Source: Ectocarpus siliculosus
Taxonomy: Eukaryota > Sar > Phaeophyceae > Ectocarpales > Ectocarpaceae
DNA length: 27,094 nt
Direction: 5' to 3'
Assembly (NCBI GenBank): GCA_000310025.1
Contig: FN649751.1
Span: forward strand, 2,113,579-2,140,672
Shown: one piece after another, positions 10,099 to 20,600 of the stretch
How the letters are laid out: every line of letters starts with the position of its first letter
How positions within the stretch are numbered: the stretch's first letter is position 1
Program-made: the position numbers and the translations under genes
The notes under the pieces: model-generated
What the model was told of the DNA's origin: nothing
Database searches by the model: none
Seen by the model: the letters and a program-made list of their open reading frames with translations, nothing else

Positions 10099-13000
10099 CT
10101 GAACAGCGAGCGGCAGGCAATGTACCCGAGCAATCAACAATTTTCGTCGCTGTGCTGGAGAACATGATTGTCGCCGTAAATTTCGGTCTCCATGTCCTTG
10201 TCAAATTTAGCGGTCAGGGCCGATTTCAATGCAGGCAAGACAAGTTTTTTTTTCACAGGCGGTACGGCATGGCCATAGTAGCCGCTGCCTCGACGACAAT
10301 ACAATCGTTCCGTTACCCAATGCCAGCTGCCGCTGCTGTACACGCTTCGAGAGGAGAAAAAGAAAATCATGTCGAGCCGTACCAAGGGAAAGAGAGATAG
10401 GAGTGTCGTAGCAGCATCAGCGGGTGTCAAGAGGGGTGATGGAGTGTCGAAAATTGGGCGTCAGCACCTAGTTTTGCCCTTTAGGGTTGGGGGAGTTGGC
10501 TCCATCCGACCTCATTGTAAGGTCCTAAGAGGGCGTAAAGCCGCGACAACCAACACTCCACCACAGACATATGTGACGATCTGCCCACCGTTTCGGGCAA
10601 GGCTTTGTACTGTAGCAGGAACGGCGTGATTTTCAAAGTCCAACAAACGTCACACGCGCCCAAGATTGCTCCAGGGGCCGATGCCGTGGAATGCACATTC
10701 AGCAAAAACGAGCCAAACAGGCGCCGTTATTGCCCAGTTCACTTAAGCTCGGCTGGCAACAGCGAGGCAAGTCGAAACAAAGCACATGTTGTTCGCCCTC
10801 GGTCGGAAGGGAGGCTGTGCAATAACAACCTAACTCAGGGACGTACTCTCGAAAGCTAACCACCGTTGAATGGGGCTCAATACCTAAAATTGTGGCGCTG
10901 TGTCGAACCTAGACTATGTACCTAAGACTACTTCCCAGAACCACAACCAGAATGCACAGAAAAAAACACCCCGTGACATCTAAAGAGGGGTGTGTTGAAA
11001 CAGCAAATAAAACATATTTGCGACAAACCACGGTACTTGAAGAGGGCAAAACCTTCAAGCTTGGTTTTCCGCCTACATAAAACCACAACGCTTTATTCCT
11101 TGGACAAAAAAAAAGAAGGTATCACTCTCAAGTCCTCCAAGCAAAGGCTAGTGCGTATTGCATACACAGGCTGCGTGGAAAGCGTGCGAGAAGCTGATAC
11201 AAAAAAAAAGCCAGGTAGAAAGAATGCTGCGCAGGCACAATCTGTGAAAAGTAAAAAAAAAAACTTTTACATGTATCAACTCTTACGGGAAACCTTCGCA
11301 GATCTACAGCAACCCCCAAAAGAGTGGGATTCCAAGAATCTACGGAACCAGAACACTGCACATCGACCTTCTCGGCAAAACAAGCCGTAGGGAAGGTCGC
11401 ACCACCAAAATATTTACAAGCGGAGCAAAGGGCCACGCCAACAAATCCCAGCAGATTATGATTCGCATCCGCAAACAAACAAACGCCAACCGTATGTCAA
11501 AACCGGAATACAGGTCGGTTCAGCGGCGCGGCGCGGCGCGGCGCGGTTCGGCGCGATGGTTCGTGAATGTTTACAGATTGCGGAACCAGCCGTTCATCTT
11601 GTCGAGGATGCCCTTGCCCTCGTCTAGGTTTGATTTCGTCTCCCGCACCTACCGTATGTCGGGCACGGGCGCGCGCGGGCAACAACAACAACGGCACGCA
11701 CAGCAACGACACACGCAGAGCATCCCATGTGTGTGTGTGAGAGAGAGAGACATACGCCGCTAACTCGTCGACCAAGGATCCCTCGCACGAGCAGGGAGTT
11801 AACACTGTTTACCGAAGAACAACTACGGGACGCATTGCAATGCCACAAGTCATGCCCGTAAACAAACACTTTCGCTTGGCAGCAACTCGCCTGAGGCTAG
11901 ATCCTGCTCAAGTGAGTCCATTCGCACGACTGACCAAAGCAAACGCGGAACCCCCGTTAAGCAACGTTCACATCACAATAAAACACCATTGTCCCAGCCA
12001 AAGCCTGCACATACCCTTGGACTAAAACGTGGGATATATATACCATCCTCCATAAAAGCCAAACTCGAAACACAGGGCAGCGAACTGCCAAAACGCTCGT
12101 GCGCTTCACATATCGAACAGTACGGCACTGCAGCAGGGTGCGGTGTGGACCTGCTTGCGCGAACCCCCTGCTTGGTACCAGGCAAGCAAGCACCTTGTGC
12201 AACACGCACCCGGGGCGGGGCTTCGTGTCTCAGGGGCACCGGCGAATGACATATGTAGGCCATGCACAGCACCCAACAGCTTTGTGCGGGCTTGACATAG
12301 AGAGGTGAAAGTAAACCATCCTTTGAGTGGATGGTTTGAGTTTGGACGGGTCTGATAATTGTTGGCTCGGAGCGCGCTGAGGACACTTTAAGAAAAAAGC
12401 CATGTGGTTGAAAAAATGGTGTGACCGTATCCATATATCTTACGCGTGACGTACTGCTGTATGGGTCAGAAAAGGACCAAGGATCTCCTGTATGCATGTC
12501 CGTGTAGACGGTCAGGTGAGGTCGTTTGCTATATAACTTGAGGCTCGGCGGGAACAGCGACCACTGTAGGGACGGCCCGAACAGTTAACTATCTTTGGGG
12601 GCACGAACGGCCAAGGCTAACGTTGCGCGGCCTATAAGAAGAAAGCCAAGACACCGTCATCGGGCACTCCGTCCGTTCCTCCCAACTCCTCACCTTGTCG
12701 TGCACCTCTCCGATCTTCTCTCGGTTCCGTCCCAGCTCCGTCGTGATTTCCATTGCTTTTCGATCATACGAACGATGAGACACAAAGACGGGCCGCGAGC
12801 AAAAGTTATGGTTGTTTCGAGACACGGCAATGTTGTTTTCGAGACACGTGCTGAGTGTTGCGGACGGAGAACAGATGGGCGGAAAATGTGGGCCGAGGTG
12901 TGGCAAAATTGCTGGCACTTCAAGTAAGGGCGCCACGAACCAGTGGTAGCTCTCGGAACGTTCACCTACCATGCTTGATAGCCCGAGGCCGGGAAAGCCT

Positions 13001-13524
13001 CAGGATGACCCCATGACTTTTGACTTGGGGGGGAGATTAGAACAGACAAGCCGCTTCGCGAAATGGGTCGATTGCCGATGGGACCGTGGGCAGCCAGTCA
13101 CCGCACAGTCTTACAATGAAGACGGCAAGAAAAAACCACGAGAACGTCAAGAGACTACAACCTTCATCACCAACCACTGTTTTTCTAATAGCTTTGTCGT
13201 AGTCATCGTAAAAAGAGCCTNNNNNNNNNNNNNNNNNNNNNNNNNNNNNNNNNNNNNNNNNNNNNNNNNNNNNNNNNNNNNNNNNNNNNNNNNNNNNNNN
13301 NNNNNNNNNNNNNNNNNNNNCCAAAAGGGGTTTTTTCCCAAGGGGCCCGGGGGCCCCCCTTCCCCCCACTTTTTTAAAAGGAGGGGGGCAAAAAAAAACC
13401 CCGGAGCGTTCGAGGGCTCCCCCCTTTTTCCCCCCCCCCCGTTTTTTTAAAAAGTTTTTTCGGTGCCCTGAAAAAAAAAGCTTTTTTTTTTTTCCTGCCC
13501 CCCCCCCCCCCCCCCCCCGGCGCC

Positions 13525-13563
<39 letters not shown>

Positions 13564-14984
13564 CCGCTCACCGGTGTCCTCAATCTCCATCATGGTTCTC
13601 TTGCTGTCCTCTAATCGCCGACTCTGCCCGTCCAGGCGGTCGGTCGTTTGCAGCAGTCGATCCCGCTGCTCCTGCGAGGCGCCGCCCTGCGCGAACGCCT
13701 GCCGCGCCGCACGGAAAGAAACGCAAGCAACGCGCGAAGAAGGGGATTATAGCACGTGACCTGGGCACGACGCGGGCAACGCGTCACAAGAACAATGAGG
13801 AGCGCCCACAGCAGCTGAAGCCAACGACACAAGCCCGACACACAGCGTCATATCATGAATATTGCAGCATAGACGGGAGGCAACGCAGGGGGGCACCAAG
13901 AGACTTTGCGAGACCTCGTTCTCTGGGCGGTGACTACTCGACACCAGCATGACGTCACTGCCACCGCCGAAATGGCCGTCAAGCCCATTTCGTTGGGAGA
14001 GGGCACACGAGGTGACAAGAGTGTCTCTGCTCTATTGCTCCGCTCAGCTCCGTGCGCGATGCCTCGCCGTGCGAAAATCTCACCGCCTCTCTCCCTCCCA
14101 GAAGCCCCTCCCGCTCTTGCTTCTCCACAGCCCGCTGGTAGTCCCCTCGCAAAGACTGGAGCGTCTTCTTGTAGCTGGCGATCTTGCTGTTGGTCGTTGC
14201 GACAGAGTCGGTAGAGTAGTGGAGAGCAGCCCGGTGGCGGGGGTTAAGGGTTTAAATGCCAGGGCGTTGCATTCGGAGAGGGGCTTCCAAACTAAACCGC
14301 GCGGACAATCGGGTGCTTCGAGAGGAACCTCGAGCAGCAAGGGTTATGATACACAGGTGCTTGGTCGAAGCCAGGCTCCTGTATGAAAGTCTACCGATTT
14401 GACTCCTGGAAAGCAGTAACCAAGATCCGTCTTCTGAAGCAGTATAAATAGCGCTTTGATTAGGTGCCCATTTTGAGGTGGGGGTACTGGCGTGTGCTCC
14501 TTGTTGGGCTCGAGTTACATGTTACATGACAGGAGTTTGTGCGTGCATGCTCTCTTTCCCCCCCTGGTCCTCTCGCCGTGCCCTGATCTTTCTCTCGGTC
14601 TCCCCCTCTGCGTGGGTTTGCGAGTCTGTATTTCTGTATATCGCATCGACCGCGCTTGACCAACGAACATACGCCAATTTCATAGGGGGATATAATGCGT
14701 AAAGAGGCTTTCTGTAGTCAAATCCAAGTCCCGGGAAGGGGGGGCGTACTCTTAAGTATTGCATGCCTTAGCGGTAGACCATTGACCACGCGTCCTCGAG
14801 AGGATGGAGCATTGTTCCCACACGACCGATCACCGATTGGGATCCCAGGAGGGGGGGGGGGGATTCGAAGAATAGGCGTTGCCTGAACGTGTGTACATCT
14901 GTCTACCGCCTTACGTTCTACCTGCTGTGGGCTTGCTGGCCGTGGTGCTTTGTTCCGTCGAGAGCTAACCTGTCTCTGCCTCTT

Positions 14985-15023
<39 letters not shown>

Positions 15024-16219
15024 CACTCTTTACTCCCTCTCTGACTGTCTGTCCGTCTTTCCGTCCCTCCCTCCCTCATCCTTCGTCACATACTGCTGCT
15101 GCCTTACTGCCTCAACTCTGCGGCGTCTCCGCCCCTCCTGCTAAATAATGCCGTGCATATAACGGGTGTCTTCTGCACGAAAGCGTGCTCCGGTAGGTAC
15201 TGCTGTGTTTACACGCCGCACGCCGCAACTCACTCACCCCTGCAGCTCTTTCTTGCTTGCGGCATCCTGCGTGCTGCGGACTTCGATCTCCATCTGCTTA
15301 AGCAGATCCCCGGCCTGCCCCACGAGGGCATCGATGTGCGTCAACTGCGTTCGTTTTTTCCCTTCAAGAAACGGGCATCGTGGACAAGGCGCCAAAAAAA
15401 AAATGGGAGGACTGCTGGTAAGTCGATACTATATGGTGGAAGGGACACCCGCGAAGGTGGTCGGTCGTGAAAATTTGGCATCGCATTAGAGCGCCATTTA
15501 TTGCCCCCGCGATAGATTTGTGATTCCAGGACGAAGAGATTGGCCAGGAACGAGAATCACCGTTTGTGCTCACCTCGCAAATACGTGCCTAGGGAAAAGA
15601 GGTGTTCAATGTAGTGAGTGAGAGCTGATGTAAAGTGATCAACAAGAAGAGTGAGAGCTGATGTAAAGTGATGAACAAGAAGGTGTATGCCTTGCCTATG
15701 GATACGATGAGCAGCACATGCATAGATTACCATTTCATCATTCCACCGGTACCTGTTCGTACCAGGCATCATAAGTGGTGCCTTCCCAACTTCCTTTTTG
15801 AAAGTTTGCCAAGAGAAAGGGTGATGGACAGCAGTGGTTAATGCAGGGGGGGCGGGGGCGAGTACAACACCACCCATGCTACGCACCTTGGGCTATGGAT
15901 GGTACACCAGTACGATACCATGTGACAAGGTGATCAGGAAATGGGTTCGGAGTGCTCCAGAGAGCGTACAGCAGGTTCTTCGAATTTGGCGGGGGAATTC
16001 TGACATGGAGCGACCTCGAACAAACAGATGGGCACGGCGTAGTTTTACGTCCTGAGAGGGGGGACGGCTTTTGTTGTACGACACCATGGAAGAGAGACTT
16101 CGGCCAGAGACAGACTCACCGGCGTCGGTCTCGTAGGTGTTCAAGTGGCTGATGTTGTTGCCGATGTCCTGGGTGAGAGCCAAGAACTCCTCGTCGTAGG
16201 CCTCGAAAATCGAAGACAT
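9946..16219 (-). CDS. VTI1: Vti1-type Qb-SNARE, two alternative last exons
   Basis: Five shared exons join in phase: 16219-16120, 15361-15238, 14186-14084, 13698-13572 and 12755-12694 (172 codons). They are followed either by 10098-9946 (50 residues, transmembrane anchor) or 11648-11571 (25 residues, no anchor). The start reads MSSIFEAYDEEF, as in other Vti1 proteins. Exons 2-3 give the N-terminal three-helix domain (GQAGDLLKQMEIEVRS, then KIASYKKTLQSL). Exons 4-5 give the SNARE motif (LLQTTDRLDGQSRRLEDSKR, then AMEITTELGRNREKIGEV). The anchored form is 222 residues, the usual Vti1 size. Family knowledge: Vti1 is the Qb-SNARE of Golgi, endosome and vacuole fusion. By alignment with animal Vti1a the central 0-layer position is Asn162, where those proteins have Asp and yeast has Gln. 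The assembly gap lies inside intron 4 (13571-12756), so no coding bases appear lost. Confidence 0.85.
11524..11556. repeat. GGCGC-type short tandem repeat
   Basis: Five-base units (ggcgc with one variant) repeat just downstream of the anchor-less SNARE exon, inside the long intron that leads to the anchored exon. The tract is nearly pure G+C. Confidence 0.7.
11571..11648 (-). other. VTI1: SNARE alternative last exon without a membrane anchor
   Basis: The acceptor acggtag precedes a phase-0 exon of 25 residues, VRETKSNLDEGKGILD then KMNGWFRNL and a TAA stop. It fits after exon 5 (donor AAG/GTGAGG) exactly as the anchored exon does. Its layer residues (V, T, L, G, L, M) and the pattern RET-xx-NL-x5-IL-xx-M match animal Vti1a more closely than the anchored exon does. 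After the last SNARE layer it stops with a Trp/Phe-containing tail. A possible donor (GTAAAC) overlaps the last codon and stop, so joining to a further exon cannot be excluded. Confidence 0.6.
13221..13320. other. Assembly gap
   Basis: One hundred unknown bases, a conventional placeholder length, so the true gap size is not known. It falls in intron 4 of the SNARE gene. Confidence 0.99.
13321..13526. other. Low-quality or artefactual homopolymer-rich sequence beside the gap
   Basis: The stretch is made almost only of runs of A, C, G and T two to twenty-two bases long, including a pure C run at about 13497-13518. The texture is unlike anything else nearby except the far right end. It directly abuts the gap, which suits unreliable read ends. 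The neighbouring dinucleotide repeat may have caused the sequencing failure. Confidence 0.8.
13527..13558. repeat. (CT)n microsatellite
   Basis: A pure CT dinucleotide run of about 16 units. It lies 13 bases downstream of the exon 4 donor of the minus-strand SNARE gene, where it reads as (AG)n. Confidence 0.9.
14985..15022. repeat. (TCTG)n microsatellite
   Basis: About nine tetranucleotide units in intron 2 of the SNARE gene, flanked by further pyrimidine-rich sequence. Confidence 0.95.
15618..15683. repeat. 33-bp tandem duplication
   Basis: Two adjacent copies of a 33-base unit starting gtgagagctgatgtaaagtg differ by one or two bases (positions 15618 and 15651). They lie in intron 1 of the SNARE gene. 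Confidence 0.9.
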
Positions 16220-16741
16220 AGCTCCCCGTCCGCAACAAACTGCTGCCGAAATTCAATGGTGAGGATACCCGGTGGATAATGTACCAGACCTGCGGAACCT
16301 GAGGACTGCGCCCACGGTGTAATGTGTGAGTTCGAGTTCACAACAGCAGTGCAACACAGGCACGGGCCGAAAGACAGCAGTCAGGGGGTCCGCCATTGAC
16401 AATTCTCATTTTACCCTCCCCCCCCCTTCTACGCTACTTGCTGCAGTCAAGTTCTGCCGCACGAACTATATTCCTCTCCCCTGGGGGGCTTACTTTCCTC
16501 TTTCCTCTCGACGGCAAGCGCTCTCTCGGGCGACGAATGACCTCTTCCTCTCCCCCCTCAGACGTCTGTTGTTGGTCTCCGCACGCGACGCGATTCCCGC
16601 TCTTCCCACCTCGCGGAACCGCGGCAGCGGCTGGAGCTGGCCTGGAAGAGCGCCGTAGCGAAAACAGTCCCAAGTAGTCTAGGTGCTGTAGGTGCTGCTG
16701 AGAGGAGCGTGACAAACGCTGTGAAGGAAGGCGCGCCCGCG
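16220..16741. promoter_or_regulatory. Divergent intergenic region between the SNARE gene and the MYND gene
   Basis: About 520 bases separate the SNARE ATG (16219, minus) from the first in-frame ATG of the MYND gene (16742, plus), so both promoters and 5' UTRs should lie here. The middle part (about 16410-16560) is rich in C and T. No specific promoter element was recognised. The overlapping open frames on both strands are not supported as genes. Confidence 0.4.
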
Positions 16742-17613
16742 ATGTCGAACCGCGGCAAGCAGTTCAAGGCGCTCTCTCCAAAGAAGGTGTCCAGGAGGAA
16801 ACGCACCCCTCGCTGCGACTCGTGCGGCAAGCGAGATGGAGAGGACGCGGGCGGCGAGGGTCAACCAAAAATCCGCCTCAAGCTGTGCGCGCGTTGCAGA
16901 GCAGTGGCCTACTGCGGGATGGAGTGCCAGAAGGTATGCATATGTACGGTACACAGACACACAGGGTAACGTCGACTTGTGGTTCAGAGGCTATTTGAGG
17001 TTGGATGTTGGATGGTTGTGATGCGCCAGCTGGGGGTACTCATAGAAAGCTGGTCTCGTGCTGTGGTTTGTGTGTTTCTTACTTCTTGAACGTACAAGTG
17101 TCACCACCCCGTTGTGCTTCGTATACATCTACAATTACTCCACCACGGCTCTGCACAGCAGTACAGTACGCATGCAAACTACGGTTGTGAGACAACCTCC
17201 CGGCGCGCACCATTGGCCCGTGGTATTACACAAGCAACATTCTCCCGCCGATTCACCACCCGTTCCCCCCTTCGCCCCACCCCCCCTGCTGGCAACACGA
17301 AAGGCGGGCTGGAAAGTACACCGGGAGGTGTGCGTGCACTACGCCAGCGCGGCCGAGCTTCCCTCGCAGTCCCCGTTGGTGAATCACCAGAAGGTCTCCG
17401 GGACCGGCCAGCGGGGCAGCAGGCGAAAAGTAATCTACGGCGGCGCCGTGGGAACCGTTGGAGCCACCCCCCGCCAGAGGGAGCACGCGCCCACGAGGCA
17501 CCCGTTCTTCGGGCGGCAGAATTCGATCGAGAGCGATAGGCGCGCCACGGTCGGGAACCCCCAATCGTCGAAGGCGTTACGGGAGGGACAGCGGCAGCAG
17601 CAGCAGCAGCAGC

Positions 17614-17658
<45 letters not shown>

Positions 17659-20600
17659 CGGAAGAAGCACGGCGACAGTCGCCGCAGACGACCCAGACAG
17701 CGAGCGAGGAAGAACCCTGTCCATCTCCCCCGATGATGCAACGGCTAAGCTATCCGGGGGGCGGCCGAAGCCGGCAAGGCTCGAAATCGGGCAACATCGG
17801 GGGGAATGACGCCAAGCGCCCCTCACCCGTCGGCAAGAGTCCTTCCGAGAAGCAACAGCCTCGGCAGAGTCCTGGAGCAGCGGTGGCCGCCGCCGTCAAG
17901 ATGGCAGCCTCGCGAGCGCGTCGACGGACACACAACCTGACGAAGGGCGGACGCGCCTACGGCAGCCTCTCGCCGACGCCGCCTCCCCCCGACGCCGAGG
18001 AAGTCAAGAGGAGGCGCTCCGGCTCCGGCCCCGTCCGGAGAGAGAGCGCGCCGCTCTACCCCGCAGTGCTGGAGAAAACGAAACGTCTCGCGGCAAGGAA
18101 AGATGCCTCGCTCACGGCAGACGCTAGTCGGAGAGGACCTCCGCCGCCGTACTCTTCCGTTGCTCACCGCGCCGAGTCTGCCAGGAAGCCACCACCTTCC
18201 ACCAGCCCTAATGATGGCAAGGCCGCGGCAGCACCCCCGCGAAGATCTTCGTCGACCGCGGACGTCCGGCAAACTACTCGCATCCCGCCGCCATTGCCTC
18301 CGCGCCCTTCGGTAAGCCTTGACGCGAACACGGCGTTCCCGCGCGGCTCGTCGCTGTCGCCAGGGCTTGCCGGCGGTACTTCGACAGGATCGCCGCAACA
18401 GCTCGCACCGGAGAACAAAGCGGGAGGAGACCAACCGGCGGGTGAGCACGAATCGACGGCAGGGAAGGGTGTCGAGGCGCCGCGAGAGTCGCAGCTGGAG
18501 AACGAGAAACCGCAGGTTTCGAGGTCCGGCGGAGGCGGGGAGGCGGAGATCGACGCGCTCGAGGTGCCAAAAGAAGGAGAGGGCGAGGGGACGCAGGCAG
18601 CACGGGAGGGCGGGGAGGAGGAGGAGGAGGAGGAGGAGGAGGAGGAGGAGGAGCCGACGCCTGAGCCTAGAGCTGGCGACGACGCGCAAGCGCGGGATGC
18701 GCGCGGGGCTCCCGAATGGGTTGTCCCGTCGCCCGTGGCTAAGGACCGCTCGCAGGACTCGGCGGCAGGCTCTCCACGGGCGCGAGAGGACGACAACGGG
18801 GTGGTTCCGGTGCAGCCGGCCCTCACGAAAGGTTCTGCACACGAAGTATCGCAAGATTTGGCTGCAGGTTCTGTGTTGGGTCGGGAGGGCGATCCAGCTC
18901 TGGCGAAGGATTCCGCCGCAGGTTCGTCGCGAGACTCGGCGGCAGGCTCTCCACGGGCGGGAGAGGACAGCAGCGTGGTTACGGTGCAGCCGGCCCTGAC
19001 GAAAGGTTCTGAACACGATTTATCGAAAGATTCGGCTTCAGTTTCTGTGTCGGACCGGGACGGCGACGCAGATCTGGCGAACGATTCCGCCGCAGGTTGG
19101 TCGCGAGACTCGGCGGCAGGTTCTCCACGGCCGCGAGAGGAGGACAGCAGCGTGGTGCCGGTGCAACCGGCCCTGACGAAAGGTTCTGAACACGAAACGT
19201 CGCAAGATTCGGCTGCAGGTTCTGTGTTGAGTCGAGAGGGTGGAACAGCCGCCGCAGGTTCGTCGCGAGACTCGGCGGCAGGTTCTCCTCTGCCGCGGGA
19301 GGACAACGTGGTGCCGGCGAGGCCGGCCATGGCGAAAGGGTCGGCTGGGACGGTGTCGCAAGACTCCGCTGCGGGTTCCATGTCGGGCCAGGAGGGCGAC
19401 GCAGCAGGCGTTCCCGTGCGGCCATCGCTGGCGCCCTGCTCCGTCGATTCCCTTTCGCAAGACTCCGCGGCGGGATCTACGACGGCGCACGAGAACCACC
19501 AAGCGCCTGCCGTGCCACTCCCCATGGAACCACCTCCACCCATCCAGACGTCCTCCAAGACGGGAGCCTCGAGCCTAGCGGACACAGGAGTGTTTGACTC
19601 GTGCCCACCCTCGACCGGGGCAAGTCCATCGGAGCCCGGCTCCCAACGATCTCTATCGGTCGGCACCGTGCCCCAGTTCCTCTCGATGCCTCTCGTGCTG
19701 GCAGCCAGAGAGAAAGCTTCGGCGGCGGTGGCGGCTTGGCAGAAGGATCGCAGGAACTCCCCTAGGCCTCGCCCTCCGGTCAGCCCGGGACCGGCGGCGC
19801 TGTCGCAGTCTTCGCCGCTGAAGTCGGCCTTCCGCTTCCGGAAGCCTTCGGCGGCGGTGGAGCACGACGACGAAGGGCCGGAGATAACCCCCCCCTCCGC
19901 CGCGACCTTGGGAGGCGGGTCGGGGAGAAAGTTGTCGGCACCGCCCTTGTCGCGCACATTCTCGGCGCTTTCTAGCGCGGCGAGCCATGCATCACCTGGG
20001 TCGGCTTCCCGGTCGGCTTCCCGGACGACGCGCCCGCCGTTCGTGCCGACCATCGAGCTGTCCCCCCGGGCGAGCCTGCCGGCCTCGCCTCACGCCCCGG
20101 GTCCAAGGATCACCGACACAGCGAAGTTTTACCGGGAGCGGGCAAACGCGGCGCCGGCGCCGGCGGGCGACATCGGCTTGTTGCCCCCGGCGTCCAAGGC
20201 GTACTTCGGCCGGCCCTCCGGCTTCTCCGTGCACGTGCTGGTAGCGTCCGCTCTTTCGGCTGCCGATCTTGGGGACCGACAGCAGCAGCACCTCGAGGGC
20301 GGCGGCAACAACAGCCCTCGACTGTACTACTCGTTCGAGGACCGCGGGAGGGTGGCGGAAGCGCTGCGCCCGGGAGACGTGGTCCTGGTCACTCCGGGGC
20401 GGTACGAGGCCCGGGCGTGGGGCTTGCAGCGCTTGGTGTCGAGCGTCGAGATCATCGGGGCCGGCGACGCCGGCGACTGCGTGCTGTACAACGACCGGGT
20501 CTCTTCGGGCCCCGATGGGGAGCACTATCTCGTCGGGGTGATGGGGGGCGCGCTGGGCAGCGCCGGCGCCGGCGGGGCGAGCGTGCCGGAGGTCAAGGGC

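Noticed and set aside
12971-13450. Open frame running through the assembly gap
   Set aside because: It crosses unknown bases and artefact-like sequence, and lies in intron 4 of the SNARE gene on the other strand.
17823-19016. 397-residue minus-strand frame, Arg/Leu-rich
   Set aside because: Another antisense shadow of the same exon with extreme composition and no domain.
18164-20053. 629-residue open frame on the minus strand opposite the MYND gene
   Set aside because: It is the mirror of a GC-rich, repeat-bearing exon. The plus frame has the spliced MYND finger and beta-helix, while the minus frame has only Ser/Arg/Ala-rich low complexity.
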